Source: Gavia stellata
Taxonomy: Eukaryota; Chordata; Aves; Gaviiformes; Gaviidae
DNA: 64,000 nt
Assembly: GCF_030936135.1 (NCBI RefSeq)
Contig: NC_082619.1
Span: 6,513,208-6,577,207 of the forward strand
Direction of reading: 5' to 3'
Positions within the stretch are counted from its first letter, which is position 1. Each line of letters starts with the position of its first letter. Position numbers and translations under genes: made by a program. The notes under the pieces are model-generated. The model saw nothing but the letters and a program-made list of their open reading frames with translations, searched no databases and was not told the origin of the DNA. This document shows positions 1 to 14,100 of this stretch, in pieces.

Positions 1-24
1 ATCAATTAGTTAATCAATTAGTTA
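1..24. repeat. Direct repeat, 12-bp unit x2
   Basis: ATCAATTAGTTA occurs twice in perfect tandem at the window edge, followed by ATTAAG. The array may continue beyond the window. Confidence 0.9.
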
Positions 25-370
25 ATTAAGCAAACTGCTACAGACACAGCTCCAGGACCTAAGCTGTGAAGTACATTTCCAGTCCTTTGTCTTTTTGCCA
101 TTTAAATCTAAATTTTACCCACGCTACAGAACAACATCAGCTAGCTCTAACTGTAGACACACAGATGCACGGTAACTTAGTTTTGCTTCGGTCATTAAGA
201 AAAAAGAGCAGCTGAGCTTTTTCCATTCTTCTGCATTGGATCCTCTCGGAAAGACAGGGTAGGTGCACGATTTTAGGCCGACTCCTCTTCTCTGGTTGCG
301 TCTTCTGTAACAAGGAGTTTTGTTGCAGCGTTAATTTAAAGCAGAACTATGGTGCCGTGGCAGCAGAGAG

Positions 371-411
371 CAAAAACTTTTTACTTAAACCCAAAAACTT
401 TTTACTTAAAC
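371..411. repeat. Direct repeat, 21-bp period
   Basis: The 20-base unit CAAAAACTTTTTACTTAAAC occurs at 371-390 and again at 392-411 with a single C between. The identity is perfect, suggesting a recent local duplication. Confidence 0.95.
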
Positions 412-739
412 CACTACTGGTCAGACACAGAAGAATACCAGATTGGTTGGTCTAAGACAAGTATTTTGAATTTAAAGGCAGGCTAAATCAGTTTTGTAAG
501 AGTTTAAGCATAAAACTTTCTGGTTAGGTGACACTGCTGGGGCCCAAGCTGTAGTTAAGAGCCAGACATCTCCCGCAAGCCTTTCGCTTGAGCCATGCCA
601 CAGCTTCTCCAGGGAAGTCTTTCAGACAAATGCTGGCAAGGGCTGGGTTTTGGTCATTGGGTTGCAAATGGAGGCTCCCAGTGAGGAGGAAACAGAGCTG
701 CACTGCATCCATCAGATGCCTTTAGCCCACAGGGAGGGG

Positions 740-754
740 AAAAAAAAAAAAAAA
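740..754. repeat. Poly(A) run (15)
   Basis: Uninterrupted A15 following AGGGAGGGG. It is not clearly linked to a retrotransposed copy. Confidence 0.9.
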
Positions 755-2306
755 GCCCCAAACCCAACAAAACAGACATTTTTTTCCACCCTCACATCTC
801 GGTGGTGGTACTCACCGGGTGATGGAGCAGTTGAAGTGACACTGGTAGCACATATTAGGCAGTCAGGTCAGCAAAAGAGATGTGCCACAAATACGCTGCA
901 AATCAAGTGACAGGTTATCCAATAGATTCACAAATAAAGCCATCTTTCTACTAAGCTCACACATCAAAGCGGGCACTACAGACATTTTATTTTCCAACAG
1001 CATCACCCTGTCTAGAGAAATGAGGGGCAATTACAGTCCTCGGGGGAGGAAGGCTGGGAGGTGAGTAAGAGGCAACTGCTGTTCTTTCATCATCACAGCA
1101 CCAGTTGGAGAGAATAGCTAATAAAAGCTATTCCAGTTTTTGATACATTATTAAGGGCTTGAGCTGCGTTTCTAAGCTGTGCTGGCAGCTCATCATTTAA
1201 TCCAGGTAGCCCATGTCCATGCCCCAATATCACCACACATTGTTATTTCTACCCAGCACATGCATTCAAAACAGATCCTGGAGAAGGTAAGCCCTAACAA
1301 TCATACTAAGCATTTAGAACAACCTTTCTTTATGTTTATACACAACCTCTCACACCTCGGGCCATGCAATAAGCCAGAAGCCCAAGACAGGAGCCGCAGA
1401 GATAAGCCTGACTGCTGTGCAGTTGGGGACTCGGAGGATGACCTCGGGTTTGCTGAGGACAAAAGGCTTGCCAGATTTTAGCAGTTGCATCAAGATGTTT
1501 TCAGACTTCTTTAAGCAAAACAGTAGGATGGGGTAGTTACAAAGTTATTGGACTCCACTTTGCTATATGGAAATGTCGAAAGCGGTTACCACCACTCTTG
1601 GTGCACGCATCTGTTCCCTGGCTGCCTACTGTGTTTCATTGCCTTGATCTTTACACCGTCAACGCACCAACTGCTGAGCAGTAGTTGGGGAAAGCTGACA
1701 GGGCTCTGTCTCGCTGACGTTCCTCCTACGCCTATCCACGTGCAGCTGAGCTCTACCGAGGAGTGACAAGGGCAGGGACTTACCTGAAGCCACCGAGGAA
1801 AACAGCCTCTCTCAGCCAGATGTTGACCTGGGACCATCTCGGGTGACCAACGGTACTGTACTGGTCCAGTGTCAACGGTGCTTCCCGTGGTGAGAAGGAT
1901 TCTCTTGTTGAACTTCAAAATGCCCCACAGAACCAGCGCAAGTAGGTAGCTCAAGACCAACCTGGGCAGGTAGACACAACGCGTGAACTTCACCACGTCT
2001 TGTAGGACAACTAGATATTAATAGGCTTAAGTATAAAATACAGATTGTAATTGTTTTGGGTTAAGGATGTTTTGAAATACCTCCACTGTACCCAGAGTTT
2101 TTGGCTCACCTGAAGCTGCCAACATGCTTCTATGATGTTTTACAAAGCGGCAGCTCTCATCAGAAGTAATATGCACATTACACCCTGCTTGTTTGCTGAA
2201 CAGCCATAAATCAACAGTGCTGCTGTTTGATACCAAAGGATGCCCGACGAACACGGCAATTTGTTTTGCGAAACACATTGGCACACCTGTTTTTTTTTAA
2301 TTTTAT

Positions 2307-2321
2307 CCCCCCCCCCCCCCC
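2307..2321. repeat. Poly(C) run (15)
   Basis: Fifteen C residues after a T-rich stretch (T9 at 2290-2298). It is a likely sequencing and assembly weak point. Confidence 0.9.
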
Positions 2322-2778
2322 GAAATACAGTCAATCCTATCTATTTTCAAAGCAGTGCTGGAAGAAAAAAAACCACAACAAACACCTACCTGAAATTCAT
2401 ATGCCTGTCCATGTCTCGGGCAAGACACGAGTGATGTGAGCAGTACAAGACAGGTTAGACTCCACAGATTATATATCAAGGGGGAAATTGTACGTTATTT
2501 CAATAATGCCACTCTAACACAAGTGTCACCAAGACTCTTAAAATGCATGATTTTTTGAACATCACGTTACACACGTGCATTCAGCAAAGTGTTTGCTGGT
2601 CTGGAGTCCCACAACTTTTAGTAGAAATACATTAACAAATAATGATTAGTTTATCATCCCTATCACACTGTATAACTCCTGCCGAAACCCGGTGCTACAC
2701 AATCACAGAACAGCCAGAATGTCACGCAGCAGGAGCGGCCTCCTCCCCACCAAACACTTAACAACATTTTGTGGGGCA

Positions 2779-3069
2779 TTTTGTGTTGGTCTCCTCTCCC
2801 AAGCGACTAGTGACAGGACAAGAGGAAAGCGCCTCAAGTTGCGCCAGGGGAGGTTTAGGCTGGATGTTAGGAAAAATGTCTTTCCTGAGAGAGTGGTGAA
2901 ACACTGGAAGAAGCTGCCCAGGGAGGTGGTGGAGTCACCATCACTGGAGGTGTTCAAGGAACGTGTAGCTGTGGCATTGCAGGATGTGGTTTAATGGGCA
3001 TGGTGGGGTTGGGTTGATGGTTGGACTTGATGATCTTACAGGTCTTTTCCAACCTTAGTGGTTCTGTGA
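2779..3069 (+). mobile_element. CR1 LINE, 5'-truncated 3' end
   Basis: Plus-oriented CR1 fragment. It carries a remnant of the reverse-transcriptase C-terminal tail (residues like [18 protein letters not shown]) followed by the short CR1 3' UTR (TGGACTTGATGATCTTACAG, GGTCTTTTCCAACC). The terminal octamer region is worn to GTTCTGTG. The break at the left end is typical of CR1 5' truncation. Confidence 0.93.
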
Positions 3070-6000
3070 CCACCATCCAGACACAGCCCAAGATGCTGAA
3101 CCATGCTGCCGAACATGCACCAGCTAGGAATTCAATCCACCAAGGTTCTAAGCACTTCAACCTGACCCAGGAAAAGGCTAAAGCACATGCCTGCCCAGTT
3201 TTAGGACAAAAACCGCAGCATCTCCATGAACGTTGCGTGATGGCACGCTTAGCTGGATGAGGACAGAGCCCTCAGCCCTTTGCAGAACGGGCACCTAGGA
3301 GGGAGGCTGTGTTTACCACTACAGATAAGCCAACACATCTGCAAGCAAGTGCTCAGAAACAAACCTGCAATGGCCCAAGCCATCAGGCACCCGGCCCTCA
3401 AATCAGTGCCAACATCAGTATGGGACCCTTTTGCCAAGTTTCACCAGCAGATGCAACAGCGGTAGACGAACGCCTCAACATCCTCACCAGAAAAAAAACT
3501 ACCCCAGCCCAAAGTGGGAAATTTTCCCCTCCTTTACAGCACTTATCTGTATGCTTTGATTTCCCATGAAAGCTTGCACCCTCTTCTTCATGCAGCTAAA
3601 TACTCTGTTCATTAATGGAGAGGGAGATTTGCACTTGATCTGAACAGCTCTAATACTATAGCAGGCCTCCCTCTGCTTATCCTAGGACAGACATCAGGCT
3701 TCCCCCACTGAGGCATCAACTGCACTGACTCACTAAACCCTAACCCCAAATTGCTTCTTTTTAAAATACCTCTTGCTTCGCACAGGAGATAAAGCCAAGC
3801 AGCTGCGACACCTCGTGCACATCGTTCCCGGGAACCAGCGGGGAGGGCAGGGGAGATGTATGTGTCTGGCTTCGGGTTTTCAATCTTGATCTGTCCCTCT
3901 TGGGATCCTCTTCCATCTCTTTAGGCAGATGCAATGAAAATCTTGATACGGATGCTGTTTCAAACAGCACTGCGAGGCACAGCTCACCGGGCACCGATAT
4001 CCCCCTTTTGCAGCTGGGATGGACCTTCCCTGAACCAACATTTCTCTGGCATGTACAAGATGACAGCTAGCACGCACCCGGCATTTGACAGGAGTGAAAA
4101 ATGGCCAAACATCCCTGTACCGCTCGCCGTGAGTCTTACCAACTGCTCTGTCCTGACCCCTCCGGGATGGTTCGCAGAATCACAGAATCATTAAGGTTGG
4201 AAAAGACCTGTAAGATCATCAAGCCCAACCATCAACCCAACACCACCGTGCCCACTAAACCATGTCCCGCAGTTGTTCGCGATCGAGGTCCACGAGCAAC
4301 CCCCTGCCCAAACTCCGAAGGGCAGGCAGCAAGTGGGTAAGCCCATCTCTAGTAACGCCACGCAAAGCAGGTAGGGCCCAGCTACTGCATCACTAAAACG
4401 GCTAATCTGTTAACTAGCGTACGTAGCCGACCCATGCGTTTTGGGTGCGATTCGAGTTATGCGTACTGACAGATAATGCGTAAGCATATACTGCTTACTG
4501 TTGTTATTTAAATCACTCGAGTTAATAGGCAAGAAATGCATTAAGATTTTAAAGGAAAAAAATATCCTAAGTTCTGGAAGAGAAAAAGTGACCTAGAAAA
4601 TTCAATTGTCCCCTGAACAGTTTGGAAACCAAGGTCGCTAATTAAACTGCTACAGTAGTTTTTAGTGGTGCTCAAAGTGCTAATTTCAAGTCTTCTTTAA
4701 ACTGTGAATCTCCAGAAAGTCTCTCAGTAATAACAATAAGTTTTGCATACGGATGCCAGGTACCGAGAGTCTGCAAAGCACTTGAGCTCTGCTAGCAGCA
4801 CCTTTCCATACCGTCTCAAGAAGCTTCTCCTCCCTCCAGCTGCAGTACCCTAAATCACACCTTGCGTTCGCCAGCCATTCTACCCAAGGCTTTCACGACC
4901 AGTTCCTCCAGGCTAAAAGCTTGTCCCTGACATTTGCCAGCAGCAGAGGATTTGTGGAAAGGGGAAAACTTCCGTCTCCCCCTTTCAGTGGTCTTCGCCC
5001 AGCCCTTAACCACATATTGACTTAAATCTGCAAGCACAAGGGTCTCTATTCCTTCCAAACAATTCAGCATGCACGCGCTCTGGGTAGCTCAATCACTTCC
5101 CCAAGTCTAATTGTGCAGCAGAGAATATTTGCCAATAAAAACACCGCTCTTAGTGTTTCTGTATGCTAATAGACAGGAAACAAAGATAAAATGGAGGTAA
5201 GTATTACCTTAGCTCCTGGCTCATGCGCTACCCGTTAGTTAAACATTGACCTGCTAATGTGCGGATCAGCGTAGAGATGTGGCTTCGCTTTCTGGCCAAG
5301 GTACTTCCAGGAGGAGGTCACAGCCCACGAAAAAAGAAAAATCAGTGCTGGAGTGGCACACTCGCATCGCTGCCGTCTCCCTGGGGACCGACAGCACAGA
5401 CAGACCGTAGGAGCTTCGCAAGGAATCAAACGTTCTTTCACAAAAATCACACTACATCAGCAGGGGAACAGCATCAGTTGGGTCTGTGTATAATAACGAG
5501 GTCCCCGGCAAATGAACCCCCCCAGGCACACATCGTAACCCACCTTGGAGAGGCAGGGATTGCAATGGCGCGGGATGACACAGCTCTATGCTCCCACCCT
5601 ATTTCAGGGTCGCCCGGGTCTGTCCGTAGCACTCTACCAGCATGGACAGCAATGGTTTTGGGTGGATGGTGCCGGCTTTCCTGATCAATAACACTTGCAC
5701 ATTGCCTAGTCAATGGGTTTTATTGCCTTCCAGCTTCAACAGGAAAAAGCGCTTTGAGTTAAAGGCTTGTTACAGAGGATATCAATTCCACGTGCAGGCT
5801 AGCACTAGGAACGGCTCTACAAATGCAATTACAGCCGCAACAATCTCACAATCTCATTTCTTCTTTCTACTCTATTGACCCAAGGAACATTAGTCATATC
5901 TCAAATATGGGGCATCTCTATCGCCCAACTAGATGACAGGTAATTTTGCATGCCCTGTTCAAAGAAACCCTCGTGCGTTAGCTTTAGGCTCAGAGCGTGA

Positions 6001-7147
6001 GCCCGCTAAGCTTGTTAAAACACACAGCTGGATGATCAGTCAGTATTTGCTCTTATTTGCATTTCTCCAAGGTAAGAAGAAACATCCCCACTAAAGACCT
6101 AAATTTTAAGTAGCAAAAGCCTCGGTAAGAGAGGGATTCAGCATTACCTAGCTAACACCAGGGCAAGAAGAAACACGAAAAAAAGTAACATTAGTTGATC
6201 AAAGGGGAAAGAGATTTTTTTTTCCCTTTCTTTTCAATCACAGTGCCGTACACAGGGTTATAACCTATGCACTAAGCTTCCCGCTAATGGCAGCTAGTCT
6301 ATAACAAGTTGACTGAACAACCCTGCTTCTCATCCCATGAGGATTATTAATAATCAGAGCACATCACCTCCACGGAGCACATTTGAAGCTCTCACTCTGG
6401 CAGGGGACATCCACATCAGCCCTCGTTAAAGGCAACCCTCCTCACCAGATCCTGGGGAAACCATTGCTCGTGAACGGCAGGCTGCTTTGCAACCCCAAAT
6501 AATAGTCCCCTGCGTGTGGGTGCCAAACGTGGGAGCCCAAAACGCTGCGCTCGCCTTGGTTTCTTTGCTCCCCAAGGTCCTTTTCTTGACAGCTGCCAGC
6601 AGCACGAAGCATCGGTCTCCTTCCAGCCCTGCTCCAAAAGGCAAAAATAAAATAAAGTACGAAGCGTTCGCTCTTCCAGGGACCTCCTGTGGGGCTGGGA
6701 ATTGCAAGCGCTTTGAGCCAGGTTGAATTTTTCTTTCCTCCTGACGTTTCCTTGAGTCTTTGGAGTCGTGCAGACCAGCAGTGAAGTGTTTAGACTAAGC
6801 TGTCTTCTGCACATCTTTGGGGAGGAGTACAGCAAAGGTGTTAAAAGATAATAACAACAACGCTGTTTGCGCTCCCCTGTTCACCCAGCCCAGCCCTTAG
6901 TGAAGGACACGGCGCAACCTTTTAAATGTTGATGATGAACTTTCTGATGACTTTGCTGTTCTTTCACTAATCCTGCTTAACAATGGCTTTTAAATTTGGT
7001 TTTGATCTCCCTGTACTATTCTGCTGCAAACCAAATGAAGGACCTAAAGGGGAAAAATCCACATACCCCCGGACATCAAGTGCAAAGCAGACACCGAGAA
7101 GTGAAAGGCATTGTTTGGAAGCGACCAGCTCCAGGGAGGGAATAAAT
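3070..7147. other. Non-coding stretch with one CR1 end
   Basis: Apart from the CR1 end at 4174-4272 I see nothing assignable. Open frames of up to about 140 codons on both strands (for example 5259-5684 plus, 6416-6835 minus) have no domain or splice support. Confidence 0.5.
4174..4272 (-). mobile_element. CR1 LINE 3' end fragment
   Basis: Minus-oriented CR1 terminus. It begins with the inverted octamer (CAGAATCACAGAAT) followed by the complement of the CR1 3' UTR through CCATGTCCCGCAG. Only about 100 bases remain. Confidence 0.92.
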
Positions 7148-7264
7148 CACAGAATCACTAAGGTTGGAAAAGACCTGTAAGATCATCAAGTCCAACCATC
7201 AACCCAACCCCACCATGCCCACTAAACCATGTCCCGCAGTGCCACGTCCACACGTTCCTTGAAC
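7148..7264 (-). mobile_element. CR1 LINE 3' end fragment
   Basis: Minus-oriented CR1 terminus. It starts CACAGAATCACTAAGGTTGG and extends to CACGTTCCTTGAAC, the complement of the GTTCAAGGAACGTG segment of CR1. It lies downstream of the 3' end of the TMEM45B-like gene. Confidence 0.93.
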
Positions 7265-7739
7265 GTTGGTTTAGCAGAAAAGCCATGCCCGAGCCGAGAT
7301 TGCTGCACGGCCCAGCTCTTGGAGACTCACCAGAAGTATCCGTACGCCCAACTCGGGCCTGCTGAAGCCATCATCTTCCTTCAAGTGTCTCTCTGTAAGC
7401 TGAGCCCTGCCCGGCAAACACGCCATCTCCCAGGCATGCCAAAATCCATCGCAACCGGGGTGCTTCACCTATCTAACTTGTCCTCTCGGCTTCTGATTAA
7501 AAGCATGCAAGAAATCAGCTACATGACAGCGCTAACAGGGAAACCTCCACCCCTTCCATCCGCTGGCCACCCACCCCTTTCTCCTGGCAGATTTGGCCAT
7601 GTTACATCACACGCAGTCCCATCCCTCCGATATTTCACCCACCTCCCAAACCATTTTGTAGCTGGACATCGCCTTAACCATGCCTTCAATCTCAAGGCAT
7701 CGTATTCAAGAGATCCATCGAGGTAGTTCATTAAAGTAC

Positions 7740-7745
7740 TTTATT
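7740..7745 (-). terminator. Candidate poly(A) signal of the TMEM45B-like gene
   Basis: AATAAA on the minus strand, about 450 bases downstream of the stop codon at 8194, and the first such hexamer seen after it. Cleavage would be expected near 7720-7730, giving a compact 3' UTR. No transcript evidence is available here. Confidence 0.5.
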
Positions 7746-8193
7746 GGTGATCATGTATACTCTGTGCACGTTAAGCTTTTGTACAAAACCCCCTCCAATT
7801 AACACCAGAGTGAGCGACAGCCACCAGGAGCTTTGAACGCCGGTTTGGCTCCCTTCTGCAGAACCAGAAGCGAAAACAATGTTTAAAAAATAGTTAAATC
7901 AGCCACACCAGTTGGACTCTACCAGCAAACCAGTTCTGCAGTTCGCAGCCCAAGCTGCAGCATGAAAAATTAAAAAACTCCCTCCCAGACGAGCCCGGTT
8001 TGCTCTTGCTACCGCTAAAGGGGTGCACGGGAAAGGCTTTGCATCTCCTGCCACGCTCTGCCTTCGGGGTCCTGCCTCCCACTTCCGATGCTCTGCCATC
8101 GAGTGCCGGTGTAGTTTATCACGACTAATTAAAAACCTCATCTCAAGAGCTCTAAGCCACAGCGGGGAAGAAGTTTCCATGCCCGCCACGGCC

Positions 8194-10944
<2,751 letters not shown>

Positions 10945-11153
10945 GGGGCTTGCTTGTGGGACCTGCAAGGACAAACAGTGCCTGGGGACCGACTCAAATT
11001 ATCCCCACAAGAGATGTCAGGCTGCTCACTTGCTCAGTGTCCTCGGGGAGCCGCATCCCAAAAGACCAGGTGTGCACAGCTCCGCCATCAACTGCAAACA
11101 GGTAGTACCAGAGATGCGACATCACCTTGGAGAAGCTGCCAGCATGTGCCACT

Positions 11154-11184
11154 CTATATATGTATACGCATATATACGTATGTG
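11154..11184. repeat. AT/ATGT-rich low-complexity tract
   Basis: Alternating pyrimidine-purine tract (TATATATGTATACGCATATA and ACGTATGTG) between the TMEM45B-like first coding exon and the intergenic region. It is an imperfect microsatellite. Confidence 0.7.
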
Positions 11185-14100
11185 GTTGCACACATGTGAT
11201 CCTCAGGACTTCATCGTGCCAGAGAAAAATACATTAGCGCCCAAGAAAGCATAACAGCTACATGCTATTAGAAGATGAACCATAACAAAGTTTTTGCTAA
11301 TAAAAAGCAACATGACAATTATTTCCTCGGAACATAAACTCCCTCCAAACTAGATAATTACCAGGGCGTGAATCCAGCCGGCGTGTTCAGCAGCTCCAGC
11401 CAGCCAAGACTTTGCTGGGCCCTACCGGCTGCGCAACAGGAGGAGGAAGCAAACCAGGAACCATTACCATTTCCAAAAGGAGTCTCATGCATATTCCACA
11501 CAAGCTTCGTGTCGCACGCAAGTGGTGATTTGACACAAGGGAAAGAGATTTCATCTCCAGCAGGAAGGGCTCGAAGATTAAAGGTATGAAAATTGCCTTC
11601 TTGCTAAGCCAGACCAATGCCACCGAGTACCAGAAAGGATGGAGAGGAGCAGAGGTATGGCAGCGCGACCGGCTGCCACATGCAAAGTTACGTCCTGCAA
11701 AGTATTTGAGCCCATACTCAAACTGTTGAAAAAATCCCAGAGCAGCAAGCACCGAAGGGAATAAGTGATGATCTAATTGCCTATAGCAGTGAGCTTTTGA
11801 TATTACCTTGGGATGATCTTGTTTCCTCCAGCAAGACCTCTCTCCTTGCTCTCTGTATGCATCTACCACCTAAGGAGGTCTCACTCTTTCCCTCCGTACA
11901 GGCTTTCCGGTCCTTTTCTACAGCTCGGATGTGCACGGAAGAAGGCATTACTCATCCTGAAGCTACCACACCGACTTGCCCTTGCATCACAAATCACATC
12001 CTCGCTGTGTTTATAAATACCAAAGTAAATTGCAGAGGCTGGATGAACAACTCCAGCACGTTCTTCGAGTCCTCCCACACTAGAAAGTAATTAGGTACTG
12101 CAAAATAAGGGTAGGATGTGGCTTGGCAAGCGCCTTAGGTGAGGGAGAGCTCTGCAAGACGTCCCCGGTCAGGTTTTGGCTGCAGAGCTGGAGTCGGTCA
12201 AACTGGCTCAGCCCTGCGTGGGCAAGCGTGGTGTTTGGGTTTAGACACTATCGTCATCCATTGCATCTCCCAGACACAGGTAATCTGGGGAAGGCTCAAA
12301 ACTGTTTACACCATGTTAAGGTTGCCTTTCAGGAGGGATGTTACTAAACAGCCTTTCAGGTAGATGAGAAACGCCCCATCCCAGGAGCTGGTTCGGGGAT
12401 CGGTGATGGCTTTCTGCTCGATTTTGGATGCCTACATCAGGCTGAGACGGCTCATGCCCTGGGAGGGCCCACGTCTTTCCTTATTATAGCCTGGACACCC
12501 AGTCCAGGGCACATATCTTCCCTGCAGAGACATCCACATAAGTGACTAAGAACAAACGCTATTAAAGCACATTTAAGCAGTGCACAATTGCACGATATAT
12601 AACCAAATTTTACCATTGTCCTACAGGGACTGTGACTGCAAGGGCAACAGCCTGAAGCTGGAGTCAGGCGCGAACCCTGATCAAGATACCTAGCAGGAGT
12701 GTTAATTTGACATGTTTAATTGGAGGAGAGGAGAAGAGCAGAGATATCCCGGTGCCCAGGCATCAGAAACGACAACTGACACGTCCCACCCGCAGCTCCT
12801 GAAGCTGCCCCGAGCCGTACCAGCATCCAGCTTTCCCCCAGGGATTTATCACGCCCCATCCGCTGGGCATTCCCCCTTCACCTTCGTTAGCAGCAGACCC
12901 CAACCCACTCTGTTTCAGAGCTGTTCCTGGGGTCTCCTGTCCCAACCATCCCTCTCCTCAGTGGAGTAGCCTCACTCTTCCTCTTTTTGGTGCTGGGGAC
13001 CCTTTTGCTTTGTAACCTCTCGGCAGCCCAATTCAGCAAGGCTTTTGGCAGCTGTCACGAGTCCCCTTTGCTTCCCATCACCCGGACGCAGCTCTTCAGC
13101 AGCCATCACGTATATTGGGGCACCTCTCGCTTAGCAGAGGCGTCCCAAACCCACCCTTCAGTGAGGCAGAAGCTTGGATGTAGCCCACTCAAAAAACCCA
13201 CCTTCTGTTATAAAACAGCCGCTATTTTGCAGAGCAACCAGACGTGTTTCCAAGCAACAGTCCACTTTGCCCAGCTCACATATTCGAGGCGCAGAAAAAC
13301 AACCCCCCCACATCCACACAGCCCTTCGACCAGCCTGCCAAGCCCAAACCCGATACCTCTCACCCGCCGGCTTCCCCCAGCCCCGGCATTTGAGCCCACG
13401 TTCGCATAAAAGCTGATGAAGCTCTAAGTGAGCTGCAGCCGGGGAAGAGAGCACCGGTTGAGGAGAGGCACCCGGGTAATTTATTTTTCCTGTGAGCTAG
13501 TTTGTCTGTCAGAGGACTTGAAATACGGCTGCAGTCAGAAGTTATTACCTGAGCTGCCCTTCTCCCTCCGCAGCTTCCAGGCTGCAATGCTTTTGCTTAA
13601 TCGCCATATGGGAGTTGCCTGCTCTCCTTACAGTGCCTCGCACTGACTGCTCGCAGCCTTCCCGGGCTCAGCTCGGGACGGACGGCATTTCTGCCCCATT
13701 TCCAGGCACTCTCCTCAGAGCCGTCGCAGCTCTGGGTCCGTCACCATCGATGATTTCGGCACCACGTAGGGACTTGTTCCCGCTGATGCGGGGGGATCGA
13801 TGCCACCGGGAGGATGCTGTCCATGTGGACGCATGAGTATCCCCTACAAGCACCCATGGGTGCAAGCGTCAGCCTGGCAGGGACAGCAGCATCCCAGGTC
13901 AGGCAGCCTGAATGCACAGGGCAAGCTCAGCATCTGGCCATGGTCATTTGGAGGGTCTTCTCTTTGTGGATCCTCCTCCATCCTTGTTAACCAGGCACAT
14001 CTCTGTTCCGCCAACAGACCTCACCCCACAGAAGAGGCACAAGCCCCCTCTCCTGCCAATCCTCTGCCACGATGCACCTCCAAAACCTGACAACCCCGCC

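Larger units (their letters stand above)
1..2778. other. Left flank, no assignable gene
   Basis: Apart from the short repeats listed, this stretch holds no coding region I can recognise. It has several exon-like splice signals: plus 1001-1060, and minus donors ending at 816 and 1784. If human gene order holds, NFRKB would lie to the left reading towards this region, but no NFRKB exon is seen. Confidence 0.5.

Noticed and set aside
816..895. Minus-strand segment with good acceptor and donor (TTTGCAG ... CCCG|GTGAGT)
   Set aside because: All three frames contain stops, so it cannot be an internal coding exon; a non-coding exon cannot be excluded but has no support.
2692..2994. 100-codon plus-strand open frame with convincing protein-like residues
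   Set aside because: It is the remnant of the CR1 reverse-transcriptase tail within the truncated LINE, not a host gene.
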